This document shows positions 20,423 through 29,855 of a DNA stretch of 64,000 bases, one piece after another. A program made the translations under genes and the position numbers. Source of the DNA: Nitzschia sp. pyKryTriq1 (taxonomy: Eukaryota; Bacillariophyta; Bacillariophyceae; Bacillariales; Bacillariaceae); assembly GCA_956465555.1 (NCBI GenBank), contig OY101125.1:746501-810500 (forward strand). The letters are read 5' to 3'. Numbering within the stretch: the stretch's first letter is position 1; each line of letters opens with the position of its first letter. The notes under the pieces are model-generated. The model was not told the DNA's origin and did no database searches. It saw only the letters and a program-made list of their open reading frames with translations.

Positions 20423-22264
20423 CTAAACCTTTTCTGCAGTGTTTGTGATGCGCCCATCAACTTCAGGGTGGATTGCATAAGGATCAGCAACGCTTCTTCC
20501 TATTTTCTTTTTGAACATCGACGCTACAGACACAACTGAGGCTTTTACAATCAAACCGTCCCATCGCTTCAACACACTAATTTCTGTAAACAAGTTGCGG
20601 AATGCAATTGCCAGTGCTGTGCAGAATTACAAGGGAATGCTGAGAGATGATGGTAGAAGTTTGCCGAAAATATCCCTCTGCAGTTACTCGTATTTACCTG
20701 GACACCTTTCGTCATCGAGAATTTCCTTGGCACCAACAAAAGACTCATACCCATCCTTTCCTTTCAATAAATAAGCTTTACTGACCACTGTGTAATTCTT
20801 GTCCAAGACCAATGGCTTGAATTCGCCGCTGGCCTTATCCTTCACAGAAACAGAACAGTTCACCACTCGTTCCCCTGAAGGTTTGGAAGGGTCAAACGAA
20901 AATCTAAGGCCATCGACGCAGGGAAAACGGCCCTCCATGGCTGGGTACTTGGATACTCCTACGAAAATGGTTTCGAAAAGAGATTTGAGTCAACGCCTCC
21001 TGTAGGATGTACACGTTCATAGAATCTTCACTAGACATTGCAGTTCCTCACCATTTTCCAACGCTTTCAACAAATTTTCCCCACTCAACTCAACCATTGC
21101 CATTGGGTCTGCCATTGGCAATATATCACAAAGGTCCCTAACAGTGAGGGGTCCCTTCGGAATGATTCGATCTGCTCTCAAAGTCCCTGCATTCAAAATA
21201 GCGACGTCGGCGCCTGTTGATCGTGTCATGATCTGGGCTACAAAGTTTGAAACGTTAGTCTCCTTCGTTCGGATTTCACTGAATCTTGCATCCAAATCCA
21301 CTTTGGTACTACCGATAACCTTGTCCATATTTGCTGCCAGTTTCGTTTGGACATCCTTAAGTGCTTCCACCATTTCCGGATCTTCATCAGACGAACTTTG
21401 ATCTACAGTGACCCGCCGACAAGTTGTTTCAAGAGGATTTAAAAGTACACCTCCATTTTCCAGCTTGATTCCCATGTTTCGTCCGGAAACTTGAACCACT
21501 GAAAAGTCTCCAAAGTCGGTTCCACTATTCAGAATTCGAATGTTATTCTTCACGGTGTCTTCATAATGGTGATCATGCCCCCCAAGCAAAATATCAATAT
21601 ATCCGCCACATTGTTCAGCTAATCGATAATCATTCGGCATTCGCATATGAGACATGGCAATCACCGAGTCGATCTTGTGTTCTGACACGAGCTGAGATGG
21701 AATGAAAATAAAAAGTTAGTCGTTTGAACAGCCATTCTGTGTATGATAACTGTATCGATACCTTACCTCAGGAACGCGTCTTTTCGTATAGGCAACGAAA
21801 TCTTCAAAATCAATGTCCGATGGTTCAATGGTAGACAGAGTATCAATCCATTCCTTTTCCACTAAACCGAGAATCAGAAATTTTACTCCATTCTTCTCTA
21901 CAATGAGATACTCTTCACAGCCACCTAAGGGTTGTTCAACAGCGGTATCTTTCACATTGGAGCAAATCCATGGAAAATTGCATTCGTCAATCAACATGGT
22001 AAACTCTGCGATTCCCAGATCGAGATCATGGTTTCCAAGGCATGCCGCATCCAGTTTCATAGCGTTTAGAACGGGAACCATTTGGATTCCTCTCACAATG
22101 GTCGTCATGATGCTCGGACTCCATGCATCGCCACTAAAAATGCTTAATGGTGTTCTTCCCTTTTCTTCCTCTTCTTGTTTGGCTTTTTTCCATTGAAAGA
22201 GAAATTTAGCAGATTTCTCTGCATTATAAATGTCGTTCACATGCAAGATCGAAATGGAATCCAT
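20423..22264 (-). CDS. 5'-nucleotidase / UshA-type metallophosphoesterase, four exons
   Basis: Exons 22264-21767, 21691-21052, 20958-20698 and 20583-20423 (introns 75, 93 and 114 bp; GT-AG; phases 0, 1, 1) give 519 residues. The N-terminal metallophosphatase domain has ILHVNDIYN, FSGDAWSPS, CLGNHDLDLG and GGHDHHYED, the metal-binding motifs. The C-terminal 5_nucleotid_C domain has AILNAGTLRADRI, GPLTVRDLCDILP and ENLLKALENG, continuing into VSKYPAMEGRFP after splicing. The family hydrolyses nucleotides or related phosphoesters (family knowledge). No signal peptide is evident, unlike secreted relatives, so it may be intracellular. An in-frame ATG at 22333 would extend it by 23 residues. Exon 4 has two possible acceptors; the one at 20584 extends the family match. 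Confidence 0.85.
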
Positions 22265-22899
22265 GACTGATGCCTTGTATTTGTAGGAAGCTCTCGAAGG
22301 GAAGAGCAAAGATTCAATATTAAAATGGAACATGCATGGAGAGGACTGTGGTCATTCCTCAGTACAAGTATGCTCATTGTTGCTCATGATTGCTCTCATT
22401 GCTGATTGCTCATTGCTCATTTCGGATCCTGGATCCTGGATCCTGGATCTCCCCTGCTCTACCGGTACATATGTACCTGTACAGCACGCCAAATTAATCT
22501 TTCTGCAATTAGTCAATACCAGGAAGAATTGCAGAATTCTCCCCCTCTTTGCAGGCCTGATTGCAGAATTCTCGTGGAGGGTTTCCAACAAAAATCTGAC
22601 TTTAACGAACTGCAGGCCATATTGCAGAATCTAACATCGCCCCTACACGTGGCACCCAATCCACCACCAATTGCAGGATTGAATGCAGATCTTCACATTT
22701 TCTGCAATCAATATTCCTTCAACGGATGACGTATATTACCGACCCTCCCCCATTTTATAATAATCTCATCATCGTCGGTTTCAGATGAAACCGAATAATA
22801 AAATCAAAATAAAAACGACGCAAACGAGAGAGACAAACGACGAGATGACACGACGATGATGTTTTATTCCATTTCCTCTTTATTATTATAGCTATTTTG
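22265..22899. other. Intergenic with short tandem and clustered motifs
   Basis: Positions 22370-22420 are a run of TTGCTCAT variants. A GGATCCT unit is tandem at about 22424-22450. ATTGCAG or its complement recurs at least six times between 22500 and 22715. No gene was seen. Confidence 0.6.
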
Positions 22900-23511
22900 A
22901 TGATGTCCTCCTCATCGGACCCCGCCGAACCTGCCCATGTTGATGGCGATCGTAGCAGTGTCGGCATACCGGTATCCATCCCGATCAGCCAGAAATATTT
23001 CGCAAAATTCGACACTAGCACCAACAGCGATCTTCGGTGCAGACAGAAGGCGACTCCTACATCCGCCTTCTGTAATACCCTACCGACGAAGGCCCTGATA
23101 TACGATCTTGAGACTCCTTGGGCGGTGAAAATATCCTGGCCGTCGTGCAACTCGCAATGGTATTGGTGCCGTGTTTGCAAGATAGGCCTGCTGCCAAAAG
23201 GCAAATGTATGACAAAGCCAAATCAAATCAACAAACACGGTACTTTTCCTCACCATTTAAGTCGCCTGCAAGATACTGTCCTCAGGCCTCATGATGATCA
23301 GAGCGAACCAAATGCAGACCCAACAATTGATATGACACATGAGCGCATCCTCTTCACCACCAATCAGACAGATGACATGGACTTATCTACAAGTATAGAC
23401 GACGAATCCCACTTTCCTACTACTCATGACGATGAGAGCCAAGACAGCCTTAAACTGCACTTATCGGCGGTGCGTGCTGCAACTGGCAACAATCTAGTAA
23501 TTTTGATCTAG
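22900..23511 (+). CDS. Hypothetical ORF whose 3' end is made of a DNA-element repeat
   Basis: The first ATG of the frame is at 22900, giving 203 residues. A short segment has a possible zinc-binding pattern (WYWCRVCKIG, later HGTFPHHLSR), and the rest is Asp/Ser/Thr-rich. The final 20 or so residues (LKLHLSAVRAATGNN onward) are encoded by a repeat that recurs inverted at 52002-52119, so the original 3' end was probably replaced by insertion. It may be a transposon-linked gene or a broken host gene. The function is unknown. Confidence 0.35.
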   Translation: MMSSSSDPAEPAHVDGDRSSVGIPVSIPISQKYFAKFDTSTNSDLRCRQKATPTSAFCNTLPTKALIYDLETPWAVKISWPSCNSQWYWCRVCKIGLLPKGKCMTKPNQINKHGTFPHHLSRLQDTVLRPHDDQSEPNADPTIDMTHERILFTTNQTDDMDLSTSIDDESHFPTTHDDESQDSLKLHLSAVRAATGNNLVILI

Positions 23512-23568
23512 TTTCACATAATACCAGTTTCAGTTGGAAAGCCAATCCGATAAGTGCAGTTTTGGCCT
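23446..23568 (+). mobile_element. Short non-autonomous DNA element with AAACTGCACTTATCGG termini
   Basis: A 16-bp inverted repeat, AAACTGCACTTATCGG against CCGATAAGTGCAGTTT, bounds about 120 bp. An inverted second copy with few changes lies at 52002-52119. Both are preceded by AGCCTT. This is a MITE-like structure; no family was assigned. Confidence 0.6.
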
Positions 23569-23762
23569 GCGACCATCTTCAGCATACGGATACGAATAAA
23601 GTTTGATGCTGAAACATTCATGATTGTTGGATATTCATTGATGTAGAAAGGTGCGATGGTCTAGCAAAATAGTTCGGTCGCTCTACGCGCGCATGTACCA
23701 GAGTCTACGCGTGACATCATCAAAAATCTATTTTAGTACTTTTGGTTACATATCCACCTTAA
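23569..23762 (+). mobile_element. Right-hand part of a TTAA-flanked DNA element (family A)
   Basis: The stretch from the word GCATACGGATACGAATAAA through CTCTACGCGCGCATGTACCA is shared with 50811-50940 (+) and, inverted, with 51858-51983. It ends in GGTTACATATCCACC followed by TTAA, the same end seen at 51546-51567 and 52409-52426. It is a fragment; no left end was found here. Confidence 0.6.
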
Positions 23763-24008
23763 GTGAAAAGAGCTTATGACACAAGTCATTCGCTAGAATT
23801 CTAGCCATAAGTGCTGAAAAATCAGCGATGGCTAGAATTCCAGTCATAAGTGCTGGAATTCCAGCACTTAAGGCTGAATTTTCAGCACTTAAGGCTAAAT
23901 ATTTTAGCAATGTTGTCTAATCACATAAGAGATGATGGCTATATTTCTAGCGATGACTTAAGTCATAAGCTCTTATGACTTAAGTGATAAGCTCTTATGA
24001 CTTAAGTC
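23759..24008. mobile_element. Palindromic TTAA-bounded element with seven mini-hairpins
   Basis: A 250-bp element inserted directly at the TTAA that ends the neighbouring family A fragment. Seven short palindromes of the form GCT(N)8-9AGC (one with an imperfect arm) occur at 23792, 23813, 23831, 23852, 23873, 23894 and 23938. They are mostly spaced by CATAAGT or CTTAAGG. The right end is a 22-bp tandem unit, ATGACTTAAGTCATAAGCTCTT (23953-24008, 2.5 copies), whose inverse (GAGCTTATGAC) is at the left end. No coding capacity. Confidence 0.7.
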
Positions 24009-24718
24009 ACGACACAAAAACGACACACATCACCTCAGCGCCTATTCGGGGGAGACAGGGGAGACAAGACTTCTTTCTCTTCAGTGCCGAAGCACACTTC
24101 ACTTAGAGCAGTCTACCGGTACAACGGTACCGTACCAGGTACTTACTTGGTACCAGACCGGTACAATACGTGTACCGCGGTACGCACGATACTCGTACAG
24201 TACCAGGTACGAGGTCGAGATGATCGCTAAAATCAATATGATTTCAGACGACCAGGTCGACCAAACCTTTTCGTGGTAGGCCGCTTTTGTGCACGCTTCC
24301 CGTGGCGCCTTGGAGTTTGATGTTTTCGACCCTTCCGATCGATCCCCTGTAGCAAAAAAAGACGCCAGAACAATAAAAGCGTGAAGCGGCGCGCGGTCGA
24401 CACCGCACATTTACAGCATATTTGTACCGCCGCAGACACCAGACACCACAATATGCTGAAATACATCATCGCACACAAATAATAAAGAGCGGGAGTTCTC
24501 ATCGCTCACTTCATCCTTGATCCAATCCAATCAAGCCAATCAATGCATGCATGCATGCACAACAAGATGAGTTGACTTTTCGCTTCTTGTCTCTTGATGC
24601 CAACCAGCCAGTTCCTGCAAATGATTTCAGATGGCTCCAGAGTGTGGCCTCAAAGATTTCTGTGTTCTCATAACACAGAAAATCTCGACCAACAAACACA
24701 ACAACCTCCAAAAGAACA
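24009..24718. other. Intergenic with GTAC-rich tract
   Basis: Positions 24110-24215 are dense in GGTACC, GTACCGG and CGTACC. A GCATGCATGCATGC run lies at about 24545. The remainder is probably the promoter of the oxidoreductase. No gene was seen. Confidence 0.5.
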
Positions 24719-26704
24719 ATGATAACCAACTTCGTCGCTCCTCTCCTCTTGGTTCTACCGTGGTGGCTTCTACTCTTCCTATCTATATTTGCCACTTGCC
24801 TTGTTTGGTTTTTCCGATGGCCTGGTAGCAAAGTCAAAGTCATTCCCACACGCGCTTCTCGCTTCGCCCCTGACATGGTTCCTCCAAACCTGGATACCAT
24901 CATCATCGGAAGTGGCTCGGGAGGATGCGCCTGTGGAAATATTCTCGCCCAAGCTGGCCAGAAGGTGCTCATGCTCGAGCAACACGAGGACCGTACTGGT
25001 GGATGCACTCATACATTTCGTCTCGAGGGCTGCGAGTGGGATACTGGACTCCACTACACCTCGGAAGGTATGAGCTTGCCCACACACCGAGCTGGTGCCT
25101 TGCTCAAGTTCATGACCAAAGGGAAACAAGAATGGAGGCGCCTCGACGATCCGTATGATCAAGTCTTCTTTCCAAAAGACACCAACGTTGCTCCAGGACG
25201 CCCCAATCACAACGACTACGAATTCAACACGGGTGTTCAGAATGTGATTCGCTCGTTGATTTGGCGAGTGGATCCGGGCAACCAAGACCTGCCGAAAAAG
25301 TGCGACACGTGGATGGAGCTCTGCGATGTTACCAACGATGGCTTCACTGCCCTTGGTACTTCGCGCGTCATCCCTTCTTTTCTTCATTTTTTACTTCGCA
25401 AACGGATTGATCGACTCTACAAGCTGGCCTCCTATACCGTTCGAGACGTCCAATATGCCGTTTTCAATCTAGGGTATTCCGTGGAGAATTTGCTCCATGA
25501 TTGCCCCAAGGCCCCGCCCGGCAATGAGCCAGATCCCGTTCTTCGACGTGTCAAAGGCGTTTTGAATCATCCAATCGGAGACTACGCTGTCCAACCTCGC
25601 GTAGCAAACTTCGCGGCTCAGGGCATAACTATGAGCCACTACGCGGAGGGCGCTGCCTACACTGTAGGGCCAACACAGAATATTTCGATTCGTTCTTCTT
25701 CTATGCTACGTGCAATGGGAGGTGAGGTCCTTTCCGATGCCACCGTCGAATCCATCATTTTGGAAAAGGGACGGGCGGTCGGCGTGCGAGTCCGAAACAC
25801 GTCGGCGGGAGAAGGGGCTCCACTCACTGAGATTCGGGCCCGCAATGTGGTATGCGCCACATCTGTCTTCAATCTTTACCATAAGTTTCTACCGCAAGAT
25901 CATCCATTGGTAAAGGACTTTAATGATCCCGCCAAGAGAACCATTCAAGTTAGCAATGGACACGTTTTCTTATTTTGCAAGATCAAGGGCGAGGCGAGCG
26001 AGTTGGATCTACCCACGCACAACCTGTGGTACTTCAATGGATACGACATTGACGAGGCCTTTGACAAGTATATCGCGGACCCGGTCGGTGAACGCCCGCC
26101 TACGGTATATATTGGTTTCCCTTGCACCAAGGATCCGACTTGGCCCAAACGCTTGCCCGGAGTCAGCAACTGCATTTTGATTTCGGACGGGCTCTGGGAA
26201 TGGTTTGCCAAATGGGCCGGAGCACCGGTTCATCATCGCGGTGCAGAGTATGAGGAATTCAAGTGTCAACTGGCCAAGCATCTTTTGGAGATTCTTTATG
26301 AAACAGTTCCTCAAGTCCGTGGAAACGTCGAGTACTGGACATTGGGTACTCCTCTGACGGAAGCTACGTATCTATCTTCCTATTGCGGTGGCTCGTACGG
26401 AACCAAATGCGATACCAATATCTTTGACCCTTTGAATGACAAGTGGACTACTACCCCGCACACGTCGATTCCAGGTTTGTACATGGCAGGGTCCGATGCC
26501 TTTTTGCCGGCGGTTTGTGGAGCCATGTATGGTGGCATTCTCGGTGCGTCGGCAATCTTGGGCTACCTCGGCAGTCTGCGGATGGCAGTGGCATTCCTAG
26601 GCGAATTTGCTACCAACCTACAGGAAGACAACCCAAAGCTGAGTCGCCCGGCAGCCTACTACTTGGCAACCAAGAAGTTTATCACTGAAAAAGTCGCGAA
26701 CTAA
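24719..26704 (+). CDS. FAD-dependent carotenoid isomerase / retinol saturase-like oxidoreductase
   Basis: Single exon, 661 residues. An N-terminal hydrophobic anchor (PLLLVLPWWLLLFLSIFATC) suggests ER or envelope membrane attachment. The dinucleotide-binding Rossmann motif is IIIGSGSGGCACGNILAQAG, followed by VLMLEQHE and the GGCTHTF loop typical of the CrtI/CRTISO/RETSAT superfamily. The C-terminal FAD-contact region is IPGLYMAGSDAFLPAVCGAMYGG. Close relatives are all-trans-retinol 13,14-reductase and prolycopene isomerase (family knowledge). The length and N-terminal anchor favour the RETSAT branch, but the substrate in a diatom is unknown and could be a carotenoid. Confidence 0.85.
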   Translation: MITNFVAPLLLVLPWWLLLFLSIFATCLVWFFRWPGSKVKVIPTRASRFAPDMVPPNLDTIIIGSGSGGCACGNILAQAGQKVLMLEQHEDRTGGCTHTFRLEGCEWDTGLHYTSEGMSLPTHRAGALLKFMTKGKQEWRRLDDPYDQVFFPKDTNVAPGRPNHNDYEFNTGVQNVIRSLIWRVDPGNQDLPKKCDTWMELCDVTNDGFTALGTSRVIPSFLHFLLRKRIDRLYKLASYTVRDVQYAVFNLGYSVENLLHDCPKAPPGNEPDPVLRRVKGVLNHPIGDYAVQPRVANFAAQGITMSHYAEGAAYTVGPTQNISIRSSSMLRAMGGEVLSDATVESIILEKGRAVGVRVRNTSAGEGAPLTEIRARNVVCATSVFNLYHKFLPQDHPLVKDFNDPAKRTIQVSNGHVFLFCKIKGEASELDLPTHNLWYFNGYDIDEAFDKYIADPVGERPPTVYIGFPCTKDPTWPKRLPGVSNCILISDGLWEWFAKWAGAPVHHRGAEYEEFKCQLAKHLLEILYETVPQVRGNVEYWTLGTPLTEATYLSSYCGGSYGTKCDTNIFDPLNDKWTTTPHTSIPGLYMAGSDAFLPAVCGAMYGGILGASAILGYLGSLRMAVAFLGEFATNLQEDNPKLSRPAAYYLATKKFITEKVAN

Positions 26705-27010
26705 AAACCTACCGACAGAGAATAGAGCGCCCGGCTACTGCTAAAATTACACTGCTATGAGTATGATACTCGCTAATTCGACTACTACCCCCAATATTTA
26801 ATCAAAATTGCCTCTTGAAGCTGGCATTCATACGGTAGTTTACTTCATACGTACCGGTACAGAATAGAGGAGAGGAGTACGAGTAGATGTGATGAAAATC
26901 TCCTCTTTCTGCTACTACTACCTAGAGAGAGTATATCGAAAAGCAGCGAAAAAGTGCACTGTCTAATTTAGTGAGACTACTTCCTAGTTTCCCAAAACAT
27001 AGCAAGCGAT
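26705..27010. other. Intergenic with repeat end
   Basis: Contains short GTACCGGTAC and GAGAGGAGTAC sequence near 26850-26880 and the retroelement end listed next. No gene was seen. Confidence 0.45.
26932..26971 (-). mobile_element. 3'-terminal stub of a Penelope-like element
   Basis: About 40 bp matches the 3' terminus shared with the copies at 34688, 56078 and 60916 (core AGCAGCGAAAAAGTGCACTG). Only the terminus remains, as expected for a heavily 5'-truncated retroelement insertion. It is a fossil. Confidence 0.6.
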
Positions 27011-27160
27011 TTAGACTGTGTAGTTTATGCTAAAGCTAACGTTGTTAGCTTTGATGGCCAGCCGGAACACGAGCTCGTAGAAAAACTCTCCCGCGGCATC
27101 AAAAGATAGGTACTTTTGGGCCAAAGCTTTGCCATTCATGGCGATATTGGCAAGTGCCAT
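27011..27160 (-). CDS. Possible small protein, 49 aa
   Basis: ATG at 27160 opens 49 codons with a protein-like pattern: MALANIAMNGKALAQKYLSF, then an amphipathic FFYELVFRLAIKANN and the end INYTV. No signal peptide. It could be a small gene or a last exon, since TCAG lies just before the ATG. No upstream exon was identified and no family recognised. Confidence 0.35.
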   Translation of the reverse strand: MALANIAMNGKALAQKYLSFDAAGEFFYELVFRLAIKANNVSFSINYTV

Positions 27161-27474
27161 ACTCTGACGGGGTGTTGATGATTGTTGTTGCTGCCTGCTA
27201 TGCTTCTGAAACGAGTGACTGTATTATTACGATGAGTAAAATACATAAAAGGATAAAGGATCAATGACTTCTGGTCGTACCAGTCGGAGATCAGGCTTTT
27301 GCTTGTTGGCTTGCTTTTGCTCAATAAGCCAAAATCATCACGAAGATATGATGCGGTGAGGATGCGGATGTGATACGATAATATGGCGAGAGGAATGAAT
27401 CACACAGCATCAAACTGTACCGTACACGTACTCGTACGAACCAGCAGCAGCAATAGAATCACCATCTATCGATC
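27161..27474. other. Intergenic, probable promoter
   Basis: About 310 bp upstream of the cyclophilin-like gene. A GTACCGTACACGTACTCGTAC stretch lies at 27417-27437. No gene was seen. Confidence 0.4.
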
Positions 27475-28440
27475 ATGGTATCAGTGAATCAAAATACATT
27501 TCATCGGAATAGTAGTTCCAAAATTGAGCCGAGACATTTGCTGACAATCCTCGGTATCTTTGTGGGAATCTACATTGTGGGAACGGTATACATTCTTACT
27601 GGATCAACAACGACCAGCAGTACCGGTACTACTTACGATGAATCTTCAGATCGTCAATTGCGTACCGAGCGGGTCAATAGATCGAATCGACCTCAGAGCG
27701 TGCAAGTGGTGCTGGATGAATCCCAATGGGAACATGAACCCAGCTGTAGCTACAAGTCCTTGGATGATCTGTCGCCGAGCGAATTGTATCCCCAAAAGGG
27801 GGAACGACACATGATCGATCCCCCAGCCGGTGGTAAAGTCAGTTTGGTCTGTTGCGAGACGACAGTGGGATACTTGAATATTGTGGCGCGTGAGAAATGG
27901 GCACCCTTGGGATCCGCACGTTTTTTGGACATGGTGACATCGGGCTATTTTGATTCGGGCGTACCGTTGATGCGATGCGTCAAAGGTTTTCTTTGTCAGT
28001 TCGGTTTAAATGCCGACAATTCGAAAAAGGGCGACTTTCGGGAAACCATAGAGGACGATCCAAATTGGCTCCCTGAGGGTCCGACTGGACGGGAAAACGA
28101 GCAAGGTGTCAAACGATTTGCCCTTGGCTATATGGCATATGCGGGTGCAGGGAAGAAGTCTCGATCCAACCAATTAATAGTCGCACTCAAAGCAAATGGT
28201 CCCCTGGCTGGAGGCTCTCCATGGGAAGTGCCCTGGGGCGAACTGGTCCATCCGGAATCATTTGAAACGCTCAGCAAAATCTACACTGGCTACGGAGAGA
28301 AGGGACCGCCACAGGGACAACTTGGTCCCAAGGGAATGACAGAAGAAATGAAGGCGCAGTGGCCAAAGCTCGACTACATCAAAAAGTGCCACCTGGTGGA
28401 GGAAAGAGACCTACCAGAACACCCTCCAGAACCCACGTAG
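27475..28440 (+). CDS. Membrane-anchored cyclophilin-like peptidyl-prolyl isomerase
   Basis: Single exon, 321 residues. One hydrophobic span near residues 22-43 (LLTILGIFVGIYIVGTVYIL) follows a short basic cytosolic tail, so this is a probable type II membrane protein of the ER or Golgi. A Ser/Thr-rich stem follows. The cyclophilin-type domain starts near residue 120: VGYLNIVAREKWAPLGSARF, YFDSGVPLMRCVKGFLCQFG, then a Gly-rich stretch ending PLAGGSPWEVPWGELVHPE. Canonical catalytic residues are only partly kept (the R of MRCVKGF aligns with the usual R..xF), so activity is uncertain. The coding sequence includes one TACCGGTAC motif (27623-27631, encoding STGT). Confidence 0.78.
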   Translation: MVSVNQNTFHRNSSSKIEPRHLLTILGIFVGIYIVGTVYILTGSTTTSSTGTTYDESSDRQLRTERVNRSNRPQSVQVVLDESQWEHEPSCSYKSLDDLSPSELYPQKGERHMIDPPAGGKVSLVCCETTVGYLNIVAREKWAPLGSARFLDMVTSGYFDSGVPLMRCVKGFLCQFGLNADNSKKGDFRETIEDDPNWLPEGPTGRENEQGVKRFALGYMAYAGAGKKSRSNQLIVALKANGPLAGGSPWEVPWGELVHPESFETLSKIYTGYGEKGPPQGQLGPKGMTEEMKAQWPKLDYIKKCHLVEERDLPEHPPEPT

Positions 28441-28508
28441 CAGTGACGACCCTCGTTGTATAGACTGTTGAACTACTACTAAGACTATTATTGTCAGATT
28501 CATTCATT

Positions 28509-29855
28509 CTACCAAGGGCTCCCCCCTTCTTCAGGCTCCAAGTACGTGCTTCGACTTCCTCCCTCATATTCACCAGTCTCCATGGGGAAAAAGTACTCAC
28601 CCGAGCCATCACCCGCATACTCGGGATGATGCACCGCCGTAAGGCTTTGATAGGAACGATACCTTTCATCCTTGAGCTCAAGATCCAGATCTTCAATCTC
28701 CGATTCAGGGGCATCCTCGGGCAAGGTTTGAAAGACAAATTGCAATCGCTCCACTTTCAAATAGCCAGTGTTCACCGTCATGCGAAATCCGTTTTCTAAG
28801 AACTGACGAAGGTAGGTTGTATTTTCTCGGGTATCGGGACAGACGTGAACAAACGTCGCCGGGAACTTGGGGTCGACTTCTCGGACGGGATCGCTGGTTC
28901 GCCCAGAAATACGATTGCTTTCCGCCATATCCATACCAAGGGCACCAAAGGAGTCTGCCGAGCTACCAGCAGCGCCTTTAACAGATTGCACTGCAAATTC
29001 GTCAGAAGGCAACAGGTAGTTGGCAACGACGCGGGCCAGTTCTTTTGCACTCGGGAAGGAAAAATCGATATCTGATCCGACAACGAGACGATAATAATGG
29101 TCGTATCGACGCCCCGGAACACGATTACTCCAACGGATATCTTTCAAGGACACTTCTCCATTCGAAAAGCCCTTGATGATATCATAACAATTTCTTAGTC
29201 CATCTTCCCCTTCTTCCGACAGGGTCAAATGGTGCATGCGTTTGGGAAATGGGTCTTCATGCTTGGGAACCGTCATGATTTCCAGATCCTCCACTTGCTT
29301 CTTGTTTGCCGCCGCCGAAGGGTCCAATACGAACTTGGCTGCAATGCATCCAACGAGACTCGCTGCACCATCTTCACAGGCTAGCTCTAACACCTCTCCT
29401 TGGACTATTTCTGGATTGGAAGCTAGATACAACATGGTAGCAATGGATGTATCCATTGTGCCAGGGCCATTGTGAGTATGCGTGCCCAAATTTACTCGGT
29501 ACAACTCTTCCGTAATTTCATCTTCGTGCGTGCCCTTGCGGATAATAAAAGTTCGCGGCCCTTTAGGCAGAATATATCCCGGATTGCTGGGATCTGGTTG
29601 AAACCGAAGACGTTCCTCCAAAACGACCGCGTTCGGGTGCGAGACGCTCGAGCCTGGGCTCAACCTATAGAAGGTGCGTTGATAAATCGTCTTGCCCGTG
29701 TAATCCGGGACTTCTGGCTGCTGCTCTGTCGTCGATGACGACTGCAACGATGACAGGGACGATCGATGCTGGTGGATCGGGGGCAGGAACGAGAATACGA
29801 CGGGCGTCGTCGCACAGGTGGTGACCCCAAGCAGTATGGAATGGATCAAGCGCAT
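28509..29855 (-). CDS. Probable lysine-methyltransferase-like protein with targeting signal, 448 aa
   Basis: ATG at 29855 gives a signal-peptide-like start (MRLIHSILLGVTTCATTPVV followed by FSFLPP), with Phe just after the likely cleavage point as in diatom plastid precursors. An ATG at 29879 adds 8 residues. The middle holds GTMDTSIATMLYLASNPEIV, GEVLELACEDGAASLVGCIA and YRLVVGSDIDFSFPSAKELA, matching motif I and the D-containing motif of METTL21-type (Methyltransf_16) enzymes. A Thr/Tyr-rich end contains SYQSLTAVHHPEYAGDGSGE. The substrate is unknown. It is convergent with the cyclophilin-like gene, with a 68-bp gap. Confidence 0.72.
   Translation of the reverse strand: MRLIHSILLGVTTCATTPVVFSFLPPIHQHRSSLSSLQSSSTTEQQPEVPDYTGKTIYQRTFYRLSPGSSVSHPNAVVLEERLRFQPDPSNPGYILPKGPRTFIIRKGTHEDEITEELYRVNLGTHTHNGPGTMDTSIATMLYLASNPEIVQGEVLELACEDGAASLVGCIAAKFVLDPSAAANKKQVEDLEIMTVPKHEDPFPKRMHHLTLSEEGEDGLRNCYDIIKGFSNGEVSLKDIRWSNRVPGRRYDHYYRLVVGSDIDFSFPSAKELARVVANYLLPSDEFAVQSVKGAAGSSADSFGALGMDMAESNRISGRTSDPVREVDPKFPATFVHVCPDTRENTTYLRQFLENGFRMTVNTGYLKVERLQFVFQTLPEDAPESEIEDLDLELKDERYRSYQSLTAVHHPEYAGDGSGEYFFPMETGEYEGGSRSTYLEPEEGGSPW

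Noticed and set aside
23759-24008. Mini-hairpin string considered as a CRISPR array
   Set aside because: The units are inverted rather than direct repeats, spacers are not unique, and the genome is eukaryotic.
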